A stretch of 7,501 nucleotides of DNA from Thioalkalivibrio sp. (GTDB taxonomy: Bacteria; Pseudomonadota; Gammaproteobacteria; Ectothiorhodospirales; Ectothiorhodospiraceae): contig SKQM01000028.1 of NCBI GenBank assembly GCA_007119005.1, positions 1 to 7,501 of the forward strand. Direction: 5' to 3'. Each line of letters opens with the position of its first letter. The first letter of the stretch is position 1. A program made the translations under genes and the position numbers. Shown here piece by piece: positions 1 to 5,538 of the stretch. The notes beneath the pieces are model-generated. The model worked only from the letters and a program-made list of their open reading frames with translations. It was not told where the DNA came from and ran no database searches.

Positions 1-1105
1 CGGGCCGGAAGGCAAGGATCCGAAGCAGGCTCATCTCGACCCCGATCCGGGGATCCGGCGCGTGCGGCAGGTCGCGCCGCCCGTGCAGCAGAATCTGGTA
101 GGCAAGCTGGACATCCTCCGGCGCCTCGCGACGGGCCGCCTCGTGCTGCCAACTCGACAGCGGATCGGTGTCGGCACCGGAGTCGAGACCAGGGGCATCA
201 CGGTCCCGGTCCAGCACCTGGCGCACGGCGACGGAATGCACCAGCGTGGTGAGTTCGTCCAGCAGACGCTGCCAGTCCGGCGCGAGCGCATCCAGTTCCG
301 CGAGCGTCTCCAGCAACCGCGTTCCGTTCCCGACCCAGGCAGCGTCGAGGAGCTCGGTCAACCGGTTGCGCGGCAGCAGCCCGATCATGTCGCAGATGTC
401 CGACTCGGTGAGCCCTGCCCCCGCGTAGGCGATCGCCTGCTCGGTCAGACTCAGCGCGTCACGCATGCTGCCCTCGGCCGCCTCGGCCAGCCGCAGCAGC
501 GCACCCGCCTCGGCCGCGATGCCCTCGGCCGCGAGCACGCGCTCCAGGTGCTCCGAGATCAGTGCCGCCGACATCGGTTTCAGGTTGAACTGCAGGCACC
601 GCGACAGCACCGTGACCGGCAGCTTCTGCGGATCGGTGGTCGCGAGCAGGAACTTCACGTGTGCCGGGGGCTCCTCGAGGGTCTTTAACAGGGCGTTGAA
701 GCTCTTCTCGGAGAGCATGTGGACTTCGTCGATCAGGTAGACCTTGAAGCGGCCCGACACCGGCGCATAGGACACGTTGTCCAGCAGCTCGCGGGTATCG
801 TCCACCCGGGTGCGGGAAGCCGCATCGACCTCGATGAGGTCGAGATGCCGACCCTCGGCGATTTCCACGCAGGAGCGGCACTGTCCACAGGGCGTCGCAG
901 TGATCCCGGTCTCGCAGTTCAGGCAGCGGGCCAGAATCCGGGCGACAGTGGTCTTGCCAACGCCACGGGTGCCGGAAAACAGGTAGGCGTGGTGCAGCCG
1001 GTCGCTGTTCAGCGCGTTCACCAGCGCCCGCACCACGTGGGGCTGCCCGACCATGTCCTCGAACCGTCCGGGGCGCCACTTTCGGGCCAGCACCTGATGT
1101 GTCAT
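1..1105 (-). CDS. dnaX: DNA polymerase III subunits gamma/tau (clamp-loader ATPase), 3' end outside the window
   Basis: AAA+ ATPase of the replicative clamp loader; it loads the beta sliding clamp and, as tau, tethers the polymerase cores. The 368 complete codons seen cover ATPase domains I-II and most of the collar domain III. Visible motifs are Walker A at 45-52 (GTRGVGKT), zinc-module cysteines C64, C73, C76 and C79 with the spacing of the E. coli protein, DEVH at 126-129, LLKTLEEPP at 139-147, and the SRC motif at 168-170 with the trans-acting arginine. The start begins MTHQVLARKWRP, typical of the family, with AGGAG three bases upstream. The C-terminal tau region and any gamma frameshift site (near codon 430 in E. 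coli) lie beyond the left edge, so how gamma is made cannot be judged. The SRP RNA gene lies about 45 bp upstream on the same strand, so the two may be co-transcribed. Identification is secure. Confidence 0.97.
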   Translation of the reverse strand, partial: MTHQVLARKWRPGRFEDMVGQPHVVRALVNALNSDRLHHAYLFSGTRGVGKTTVARILARCLNCETGITATPCGQCRSCVEIAEGRHLDLIEVDAASRTRVDDTRELLDNVSYAPVSGRFKVYLIDEVHMLSEKSFNALLKTLEEPPAHVKFLLATTDPQKLPVTVLSRCLQFNLKPMSAALISEHLERVLAAEGIAAEAGALLRLAEAAEGSMRDALSLTEQAIAYAGAGLTESDICDMIGLLPRNRLTELLDAAWVGNGTRLLETLAELDALAPDWQRLLDELTTLVHSVAVRQVLDRDRDAPGLDSGADTDPLSSWQHEAARREAPEDVQLAYQILLHGRRDLPHAPDPRIGVEMSLLRILAFRP

Positions 1106-1150
1106 CGGCTCCTGCTGTCCTCGGTCCACCCCGCAGGGTCATGCAAGAAG

Positions 1151-1263
<113 letters not shown>

Positions 1264-1276
1264 ACCATAACGCTGT

Positions 1277-1316
1277 GCCTGAAGAATCAGGCGAACGCGA
1301 AAGGTTCCCGCTTTCG
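1277..1316. repeat. Two adjacent short inverted repeats upstream of the SRP RNA gene
   Basis: GCCTGA (1277-1282) and TCAGGC (1287-1292) form a perfect 6-bp stem with a 4-base loop. CGAAAG (1298-1303) and CTTTCG (1311-1316) form a second 6-bp stem with a 7-base loop. Both lie 14-53 bp upstream of the estimated SRP RNA 5' end, where promoter or operator elements would sit. Neither is followed by a T tract, so they are not obvious terminators. They may be chance in GC-rich DNA. The rest of the stretch from 1317 to 1392 shows no gene or clear signal. Confidence 0.3.
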
Positions 1317-1392
1317 ACCGCCGCCGTCAACCGCGTGGCACCGCCTGCACGGCAAGCGACGCCTGTGGCCGTGGCCCTGCGGTCACCCGACA

Positions 1393-1429
1393 GTTGATTG
1401 AAACTATGATGGCGATGCATTCATTTCAT
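1393..1429 (+). promoter_or_regulatory. Candidate OxyR-type operator upstream of the Prx-Grx gene
   Basis: Compared by eye with the classical 37-bp OxyR pattern (two ATAGNTNNNANCTAT elements separated by 7 bp), the left element at 1393-1407 (GTTGATTGAAACTAT) matches 8 of 10 defined positions. The right element at 1415-1429 matches about 5 of 10, with exactly 7 bp between them. The site abuts the candidate -35 box, the usual position for OxyR activation. A peroxide-detoxifying gene downstream makes this regulator plausible. The right half is weak, so the call is tentative. Confidence 0.4.
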
Positions 1430-1458
1430 TAGCAATATCACCATCACCCCCGTAGTCT
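1429..1458 (+). promoter_or_regulatory. Candidate sigma-70 promoter of the Prx-Grx gene
   Basis: TTAGCA at 1429-1434 matches 4 of 6 bases of the -35 consensus. TAGTCT at 1453-1458 keeps the most conserved -10 positions (TA...T), and the spacer is 18 bp. This predicts transcription starting near 1465 and a leader of about 65 nt. The imperfect boxes suit an activator-dependent promoter. Confidence 0.4.
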
Positions 1459-1530
1459 AGCCCCGATCGCAGCACAGCTCGCGACGAAAATTCTTCAACC
1501 CTTTGAAATCATTACAGCAAGGAGATTTTC

Positions 1531-2277
1531 ATGAACCTGCAAGCAAGAGAAGGCCAGCGAGTGCCCGAAGTCACGTTCCGCTGCCGCAAGGATAATGAAT
1601 GGAACGACGTCCGCTCTGGCGACATCTTCGCCGGCCGCAACGTGGTGGTGTTCGCCCTCCCCGGCGCGTTCACCCCGACCTGTTCCTCCGCACACCTGCC
1701 GCGCTACAACGAACTGGCGCCCGTCCTACAGGCCCACGGCATCGATGAAATCGTGTGCGTCTCGGTGAACGACGGCTTCGTGATGGAGGCCTGGCAGCAG
1801 GATCAGAAGGCCAACCGCGTAACTTTTCTGGCGGACGGCAACGGTGAGTTCAGCGCGGGAATGGGAATGTTGGTGGGCAAGTCGGACCTGGGGTTCGGCA
1901 AGCGTTCCTGGCGCTATTCCATGCTGGTCCGTGACGGCGTGATCGAGAAGCAGTTCATCGAGCCCGACGAGCCCGGTGACCCGTTCGTGGTGTCGGACGC
2001 GGACACCATGCTGGAGTATGTGGCCCCGAACGCCTCGCGCCCCAGGGACGTGGTGCTGTTCACCAAGCCGGGGTGCCCATATTGCAAGGCGGCCAAGGAA
2101 GATCTGCAGAACGCCGGCATGGAGTTCGAGGAGATCGTGCTGGGCCGCGACACCACCCTGCGTGGCCTGCGGGCGGCAACCGGCGCGATGACCGTACCCC
2201 AGATCTTCATTTCGGGGCACCGGATCGGTGGTTCCGAGGACCTGAAGGCCTGGCTCGGAGAGCGCAAGGCCGCCTGA
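1531..2277 (+). CDS. garA: Hybrid peroxiredoxin-glutaredoxin (glutathione- or glutathione amide-dependent peroxidase)
   Basis: Cytosolic thiol peroxidase of 248 aa that reduces hydroperoxides with electrons from glutathione or glutathione amide, using its own glutaredoxin domain. Residues 1-165 form a Prx5-type domain with PGAFTPTC at 44-51 (peroxidatic C51, activating T48) and an Arg at 127 in SWRYS. Residues 170-248 form a glutaredoxin with CPYC at 181-184, TVP at 220-222 and a GG pair at 232-233. Length and architecture match the Haemophilus hyPrx5 type and the Chromatium glutathione amide peroxidase; the gene name is borrowed from the latter. The start has an ideal AAGGAG (1519-1524) six bases upstream. 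A reductase of the matching thiol system follows 160 bp downstream on the same strand. Family and activity are secure; whether the in vivo thiol is glutathione or its amide cannot be read from this gene. Confidence 0.95.
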   Translation: MNLQAREGQRVPEVTFRCRKDNEWNDVRSGDIFAGRNVVVFALPGAFTPTCSSAHLPRYNELAPVLQAHGIDEIVCVSVNDGFVMEAWQQDQKANRVTFLADGNGEFSAGMGMLVGKSDLGFGKRSWRYSMLVRDGVIEKQFIEPDEPGDPFVVSDADTMLEYVAPNASRPRDVVLFTKPGCPYCKAAKEDLQNAGMEFEEIVLGRDTTLRGLRAATGAMTVPQIFISGHRIGGSEDLKAWLGERKAA

Positions 2278-2282
2278 GCCCC

Positions 2283-2313
2283 GCCGCGTCGGAGATCGGT
2301 TCTCCGGCGCGGC
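2283..2313 (+). terminator. Strong hairpin just after the Prx-Grx stop codon (possible terminator or attenuator)
   Basis: A 13-bp stem, GCCGCGTCGGAGA (2283-2295) against TCTCCGGCGCGGC (2301-2313), closes a TCGGT loop with one G-U wobble and no mismatches. It starts 5 bp after the TGA. There is no T tract (TATCC follows), so it is not a textbook intrinsic terminator. It may act as a weak terminator, a 3' mRNA stabiliser or a Rho-assisted stop. The structure is certain; the function is inferred. Confidence 0.5.
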
Positions 2314-2318
2314 TATCC

Positions 2319-2330
2319 GGCCTTTCGGCC
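2319..2330. repeat. Small GGCC hairpin following the larger one
   Basis: GGCC (2319-2322), TTTC loop, GGCC (2327-2330). It lies 5 bp beyond the 13-bp hairpin, and together they give a tandem stem-loop pair in the gap between the peroxidase and reductase genes. Short and possibly chance. Confidence 0.3.
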
Positions 2331-2348
2331 ATTGATCCTCCAGTACGT

Positions 2349-2374
2349 TAGAATTCCACCGAATTCCGCAATTC
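2349..2374 (+). promoter_or_regulatory. 10-bp-period GAATTCC repeat with a -10-like hexamer before the reductase gene
   Basis: GAATTCC occurs at 2351-2357 and again at 2361-2367, followed by AATTC at 2370-2374. The first two are spaced one helical turn apart in otherwise GC-rich DNA. The first copy overlaps TAGAAT (2349-2354), a good -10 hexamer. TTGATC at 2332-2337 resembles a -35 but is only 11 bp away, too close for sigma-70. The block may be an operator or a promoter needing an activator. It begins 64 bp before the GGAG Shine-Dalgarno and 89 bp before the start codon. Confidence 0.3.
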
Positions 2375-2437
2375 ATCGTTCGCGGTCGCCCCGGACACCG
2401 AGGCGGAACCGCACCAGAAACTGAACCGGGAGCCAAC

Positions 2438-3829
2438 ATGGAACAGTACGACATCCTCGTGATCGGCGGGGGCAGCGGCGGTCTTGCGGTAGCCGAGCGG
2501 GCGGCCGGACACGGTGCCCGTGTCGTGGTCTTCGACCCCAAGCCCCTGGGCGGAACCTGCGTGAACGAGGGCTGCGTCCCGAAGAAGCTGACCTGGTACG
2601 CCGCCCACCACATGAGCCACGCACGTCACGCCCACGAGTTCGGCGTGGACGTCGAGATCAATGGCCTGCGCTACGCGGATCTGGCGCAGCGGCGCCGGGC
2701 GTTCCTGCACATGCTGAACGACTACTGGTCGGGCTACCTCGAGCGGCTCGGAGTCGAATACGTCGCCGAGCGCGCCGAACTGGTCGATGCCCGGACGGTT
2801 TCGGCGGGCGGGAAGGACTACCGGGGCGAACGCGTGGTCGTCGCAACCGGAGGGGAACCGATCGTCCCGCGCATGCCGGGGCACGAGCTTGGCGCGACCT
2901 CGGACGACTTTTTCCAGTGGGAGGACCTCCCGCAATCCATCGCCATCATCGGCGCCGGTTACATCGGTTTGGAAATGGCGGGAATGCTGCGCTCCTTCGG
3001 TGTCGACGTAACCGTCATCGCGATGGAGGATCGGGTGCTGGAGATGTTCGATCCGATGGTCAGCCACGTGCTCGAGCGCCACATGGAGGAACAGGGAATC
3101 ACCAGGCACCTCGGTGCAACGGTCTCGGCCCTGAGCGGGACACCGGGCGCGGTCACGGTCCATGCGGGCGAAGGCCAGAGCTTCGGTCCGTTCGAACGCG
3201 TGCTCTGGGCGGTCGGGCGCCGGCCGAAGACCCGCGACATCGGACTCGAGGCCGCAGGTGTGGAGATCCATCCGAATCACACCATACCGGTGGACGAGTG
3301 GCAGGAAACGAATGTTCCGGGCGTGTTCGCGCTCGGCGACATCGTCGGCAAGGGGCCGCTGACGCCCGTGGCGATTGCCGCGGGTCGCCGATTGGCGGAT
3401 CGCTGGTTCGCGCCGGAGCGCAATCCGGTTCCGGTGGATTACGGGCAGATCCCGACGGTGACCTTCACCCATCCGCCGACGGGCGGGGTCGGGATGACCG
3501 AGCCTCAGGCGGTGCAGAGATTCGGCGACTCGGTCCGTGTGTACGAGACCGAATACGGCGGTCTCGCCCGGGCATTCGCGAAGGGCGACATCGCCCCGGT
3601 GGCGATGAAACTCATCTGCGCGGGCGATGACGAACGCGTGGTCGGAATCCACATGGTGGGAGACGGGGTGGACGAGATGCTGCAGGGATTTGCCGTCGCC
3701 GTGCGCATGGGCGCGACCAAGCGCGACTTCGATCTCACCATTCCGATTCATCCGACCAGCGCGGAGGAACTGGTCACGCTGAAAGTGCCGCGCCCGGGAC
3801 AGGCGGAACCTGTCGCAAACGCAGCATGA
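2438..3829 (+). CDS. garB: Glutathione (amide) reductase, predicted NADH-preferring
   Basis: Cytosolic FAD flavoenzyme of 463 aa that reduces oxidised glutathione or glutathione amide to the thiol. The N-terminal FAD site is GGGSGG (10-15). The redox-active pair is C41/C46 in GGTCVNEGCVPKK. The pyridine-nucleotide fold has GAGYIG at 172-177. A second FAD motif ends in ALGD, and the C-terminal HPTSAEE gives the His438/Glu443 dyad, all as in E. coli Gor. The loop after the second Rossmann strand reads IAMEDRVLEMFD (194-205): the NADPH-binding arginines of E. coli (R198, R204) are replaced by M196 and E202, and E197 and D198 are acidic. This predicts NADH use, as known for Chromatium glutathione amide reductase. 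The start is set by GGAG five bases upstream. It follows the Prx-Grx peroxidase, which supports a shared thiol-peroxide pathway. A plain glutathione reductase is the alternative. Confidence 0.92.
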   Translation: MEQYDILVIGGGSGGLAVAERAAGHGARVVVFDPKPLGGTCVNEGCVPKKLTWYAAHHMSHARHAHEFGVDVEINGLRYADLAQRRRAFLHMLNDYWSGYLERLGVEYVAERAELVDARTVSAGGKDYRGERVVVATGGEPIVPRMPGHELGATSDDFFQWEDLPQSIAIIGAGYIGLEMAGMLRSFGVDVTVIAMEDRVLEMFDPMVSHVLERHMEEQGITRHLGATVSALSGTPGAVTVHAGEGQSFGPFERVLWAVGRRPKTRDIGLEAAGVEIHPNHTIPVDEWQETNVPGVFALGDIVGKGPLTPVAIAAGRRLADRWFAPERNPVPVDYGQIPTVTFTHPPTGGVGMTEPQAVQRFGDSVRVYETEYGGLARAFAKGDIAPVAMKLICAGDDERVVGIHMVGDGVDEMLQGFAVAVRMGATKRDFDLTIPIHPTSAEELVTLKVPRPGQAEPVANAA

Positions 3830-3869
3830 TTCCTTCCGTCACCGGGGGTTGCCGCCGCGCCCCCTCCCC

Positions 3870-3896
3870 AGCCCTCCACACAGGTGGCGTAGGGCT
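3870..3896. terminator. Possible terminator hairpin between convergent genes
   Basis: AGCCCT (3870-3875) pairs with AGGGCT (3891-3896), and CCAC (3876-3879) pairs with GTGG (3884-3887) inside it. The loop is ACAG, with a 3-base bulge (CGT) on the right arm. It is followed on the plus strand by GCTTTC, a poor T tract. The position, 41 bp after the reductase stop and 46 bp from the convergent nitroreductase stop, suits a terminator usable from both sides. Confidence 0.45.
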
Positions 3897-3941
3897 GCTT
3901 TCATCGACAGGGGTGGCGGAGTGCCATGTTCGTTTGCCCCG

Positions 3942-4910
3942 TCAGGTCCATTCGATCACGTCTTCCACTGGCCGGCGCGGCGCTGGCGAGAGTGGATTCC
4001 CGGCGTACCCGAAGCGCAGCAGGACCTGCGGAAAGCCATTGCCCCCGACGAGTTCGCCCACCTGTCCGCGCAGGGAGGCCACCTGGATCGGCTGATTCAG
4101 GTACGAGGCACGCAGACCGAAACTGCAGCCCACGAGCAGTACGCGTTGCAGCGCCTGCCCGGCCGCCAGCCAGTCCCGCGGCGCGTCGCCGTCCGTCCCG
4201 AGCAGCGCCAGCAACGGTGAACTCTCTGCGAGTTCGCGGTTCTTCGAGCCCACGCCGCCCCCCATGTCGAAATTGCGCACCACCATCTGCGCGACCGGTG
4301 CGGTAAAGGCCGAAACCGTCAGCCCGTCACCCTCCGATCGCGTGTGCATCCAGGTGGCGAGTTCCCGGCGCCACCCCGGGTCGCCCCATTGCAGCGCATC
4401 CCCCTCCACCACCAGCGCGACCGTGCGCTTGCGCAACGCTTCGGTCTTTAGGGGTCGCAGCCAGGCTCCCTCCGCCGCGGCCGCGGTCACCATCGCATCG
4501 ACGACTTCCTGCGCCACCGGACGTGACTCGAAGCGCGTCCTGCAGGTGCGCCTCGCCTCGATGAACCGGGCCAGATCGGCCTCGGGCACGCGCTCAGCGG
4601 GATCGCGGGTAATCGACACCCGGGCCAGCCAGTCCGGCTCCTGAGGGTCCGGCAGGAGCCAGTTCTCGACCTGGAAATCACGGGAAGCCGCGGCCAGCAG
4701 CAGGTTCAGCAGGGCACAGCCGCAACTGATCGTGAGTTCCCGGTCATCGGGGTCGTTGATCGGCAGTGCGCGCGTGCGGTCCGCAAGCAGATCCACGTAC
4801 GGCTCCCCCAGCAGGAAGAACCAGGGCTGCGTGTTGTGGCTGGACGGGGCCAGCACCGCCTTTTCCACCAGTGTGACTGCGTGTTCGCTCCAGCTGGGTG
4901 CCTGTGCCAT
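3942..4910 (-). CDS. Acg-type nitroreductase-fold FMN-binding protein
   Basis: Predicted cytosolic flavoprotein of 322 aa in the nitroreductase superfamily. It resembles the Acg subgroup (Mycobacterium tuberculosis Rv2032 and Rv3131 are the known examples). Visible signatures are APSSHNTQPW at 21-30 near the N terminus (FMN phosphate and ring contacts in the family), INDPDDRELTISCGCAL at 51-67, and a C-terminal GLRASYLNQPIQ followed by PQVLLRFGY. At about 320 aa it is longer than classical ~220-aa nitroreductases, as expected for Acg proteins, which look like a degenerate internal duplication of the fold. Substrate and physiological role are unknown; some members may store FMN rather than catalyse. 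I chose the ATG at 4910 because a purine-rich AGGGGAGGGG lies just upstream; an in-frame start at 5021 would add 37 unlikely residues. It is convergent to the reductase gene. Confidence 0.82.
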   Translation of the reverse strand: MAQAPSWSEHAVTLVEKAVLAPSSHNTQPWFFLLGEPYVDLLADRTRALPINDPDDRELTISCGCALLNLLLAAASRDFQVENWLLPDPQEPDWLARVSITRDPAERVPEADLARFIEARRTCRTRFESRPVAQEVVDAMVTAAAAEGAWLRPLKTEALRKRTVALVVEGDALQWGDPGWRRELATWMHTRSEGDGLTVSAFTAPVAQMVVRNFDMGGGVGSKNRELAESSPLLALLGTDGDAPRDWLAAGQALQRVLLVGCSFGLRASYLNQPIQVASLRGQVGELVGGNGFPQVLLRFGYAGNPLSPAPRRPVEDVIEWT

Positions 4911-4936
4911 TGCCCCTCCCCTGCCACCCGCAAACG

Positions 4937-4949
4937 CTCCCGTCGGGAG
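4937..4949. repeat. Short palindrome in the nitroreductase leader
   Basis: CTCCCGTCGGGAG is a 13-bp palindrome with one central unpaired base, 27 bp upstream of the nitroreductase start. It could be a repressor half-site pair or a leader hairpin. It could also be chance. From here to about 5080 I see no gene and no convincing promoter. Confidence 0.25.
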
Positions 4950-5082
4950 TGCCTGCCCCGGGGAACGGTGGTCATTCAGCCTTGCGCCCGTGTCACGCAC
5001 CCGCTCCGGGCGGGGCGCCACAACTACAGTCTAGTCGCTCGCGGAGAAACTGCCCGCTGGGGATCTCGAGTCGGCGTCGCAC

Positions 5083-5150
5083 GGGCATGCGGGGTGTCTG
5101 CATCTGCCGGGTCCGAACCGGCAGATGCAGACACCCCGCGATGAGTGCCC
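5083..5150. repeat. Long perfect inverted repeat (22-bp arms, 7-base loop) with extended outer pairing
   Basis: The arms 5089-5110 and 5118-5139 are perfectly complementary over 22 bp, without mismatch, around the loop GTCCGAA. Pairing resumes outside: CAT (5086-5088) with ATG (5141-5143) past a single bulged G, or alternatively GGGCA (5083-5087) with TGCCC (5146-5150). No T tract follows on either strand, so it is not a standard intrinsic terminator. It lies 60 bp beyond the stop of the small membrane-protein gene and 178 bp upstream of the nitroreductase start, both read on the minus strand. Such a structure could be a dispersed palindromic element, a transcript-end stabiliser or a structured RNA. 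The structure is certain; the role is unknown. Confidence 0.85.
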
Positions 5151-5199
5151 GCCGGCGTGCAGGTGAACGCACACTGGCGGGATCTCGCGGCATAGATTT

Positions 5200-5316
5200 T
5201 CATCCCTCATGGCAGTCCCCGCGGCGGCAGTCGTCGCGGAGCATCAGGCGCACGATCAGACCAACGACCAAGACAGTCGAGGCGATGCCTACCAGGGTAA
5301 GATTGTCAAAGTACAT
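5200..5316 (-). CDS. Small single-span membrane protein, 38 aa, function unknown
   Basis: I do not recognise this protein. It begins MYFDNLTLVG, has one hydrophobic helix at about residues 6-26 (rich in Val, Leu and Ile), and ends in a charged, cysteine-containing tail, RDDCRRGDCHEG (27-38). Arginines at 23, 27, 31 and 32 follow the helix, so the positive-inside rule places the C terminus in the cytoplasm. C30, C35 and H36 could bind metal or form a disulfide. Support for translation is GGAG at 5327-5324 on the minus strand, seven bases before the ATG, together with a coherent transmembrane design. It is divergent from ompR-envZ and sits between two large hairpins. A role as a modulator of a membrane kinase is conceivable but has no direct evidence. 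An upstream in-frame extension running through ompR antisense is not credible. Confidence 0.6.
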   Translation of the reverse strand: MYFDNLTLVGIASTVLVVGLIVRLMLRDDCRRGDCHEG

Positions 5317-5370
5317 AATGTGTCTCCAGCAGTTTGATATTTTCGGGTTCAATGTGCGGAGTGTCTCGAG

Positions 5371-5412
5371 CCGACCGGCCTGTATCCCGCTTCTTGCGGG
5401 CGGCCAGGTCGG
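5371..5412. repeat. Composite stem-loop in the divergent region between the small gene and ompR
   Basis: Nested complementary blocks give one long hairpin: CCGACC (5371-5376) with GGTCGG (5407-5412), GGCC (5377-5380) with GGCC (5402-5405), and CCCGC (5386-5390) with GCGGG (5396-5400) around a TTCTT loop. The unpaired interruptions are TGTAT on the left, C at 5401 and A at 5406. That is 15 paired bases in 42 bp. On the minus strand it would lie about 55-96 bases upstream of the small gene's start codon, possibly in its leader. Neither strand shows a T tract after it. Confidence 0.65.
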
Positions 5413-5506
5413 CGCCGGCGGCACTTTGCGCACAGGTTCAACCTTACGGGTCATCTGTTGCCAGCGGATTTCCTGATACCCTGATTCTGTAACAGTGTGT
5501 TTCAGC

Positions 5507-5523
5507 GCGGCGGGCCCCGCCGC
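5507..5523. repeat. GC-rich palindrome in the ompR leader
   Basis: GCGGCGGG and CCCGCCGC flank a central C, so the 17-bp stretch can fold as a hairpin in the ompR mRNA, 15 bases before the start codon. The site just after it offers only a weak GGA as Shine-Dalgarno (5528-5530). The structure could limit or tune ompR translation, or act as a DNA palindrome. Upstream, TTGCCA (5458-5463) resembles a -35 box, but no good -10 accompanies it at normal spacing. Confidence 0.5.
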
Positions 5524-5538
5524 ACACGGAAAACCCCC

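Noticed and set aside
62..688. Plus-strand frame of 208 codons at the left end
   Set aside because: It is antisense to dnaX, whose zinc-module cysteines, Walker A and SRC motifs establish the coding strand.
2348..3751. Long minus-strand frame (467 codons) opposite the reductase gene
   Set aside because: The plus strand carries an unambiguous flavoenzyme with all catalytic motifs; the opposite frame is His/Arg-rich and is an artefact of high GC third positions.
4911..5021. Upstream start adding 37 residues to the nitroreductase-fold protein
   Set aside because: The added residues are low-complexity and not typical of the family, while the ATG at 4910 has a strong purine-rich ribosome site.
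5106..5122. tRNA T-arm-like loop (GGTTCGGACCC on the minus strand) within the long palindrome
   Set aside because: The loop has G where the T-loop A58 should be, the stem continues to 22 bp instead of 5, and no acceptor, D or anticodon arms can be drawn around it.
5089..5139. Reading the long palindrome as a simple intrinsic terminator or a CRISPR repeat
   Set aside because: No T tract follows on either strand, and there is only one unit with no spacers or repeated copies in the window.
5497..5538. GTG start for ompR 42 bases upstream
   Set aside because: It would translate through the GC palindrome, add residues absent from OmpR proteins and lacks a Shine-Dalgarno sequence.
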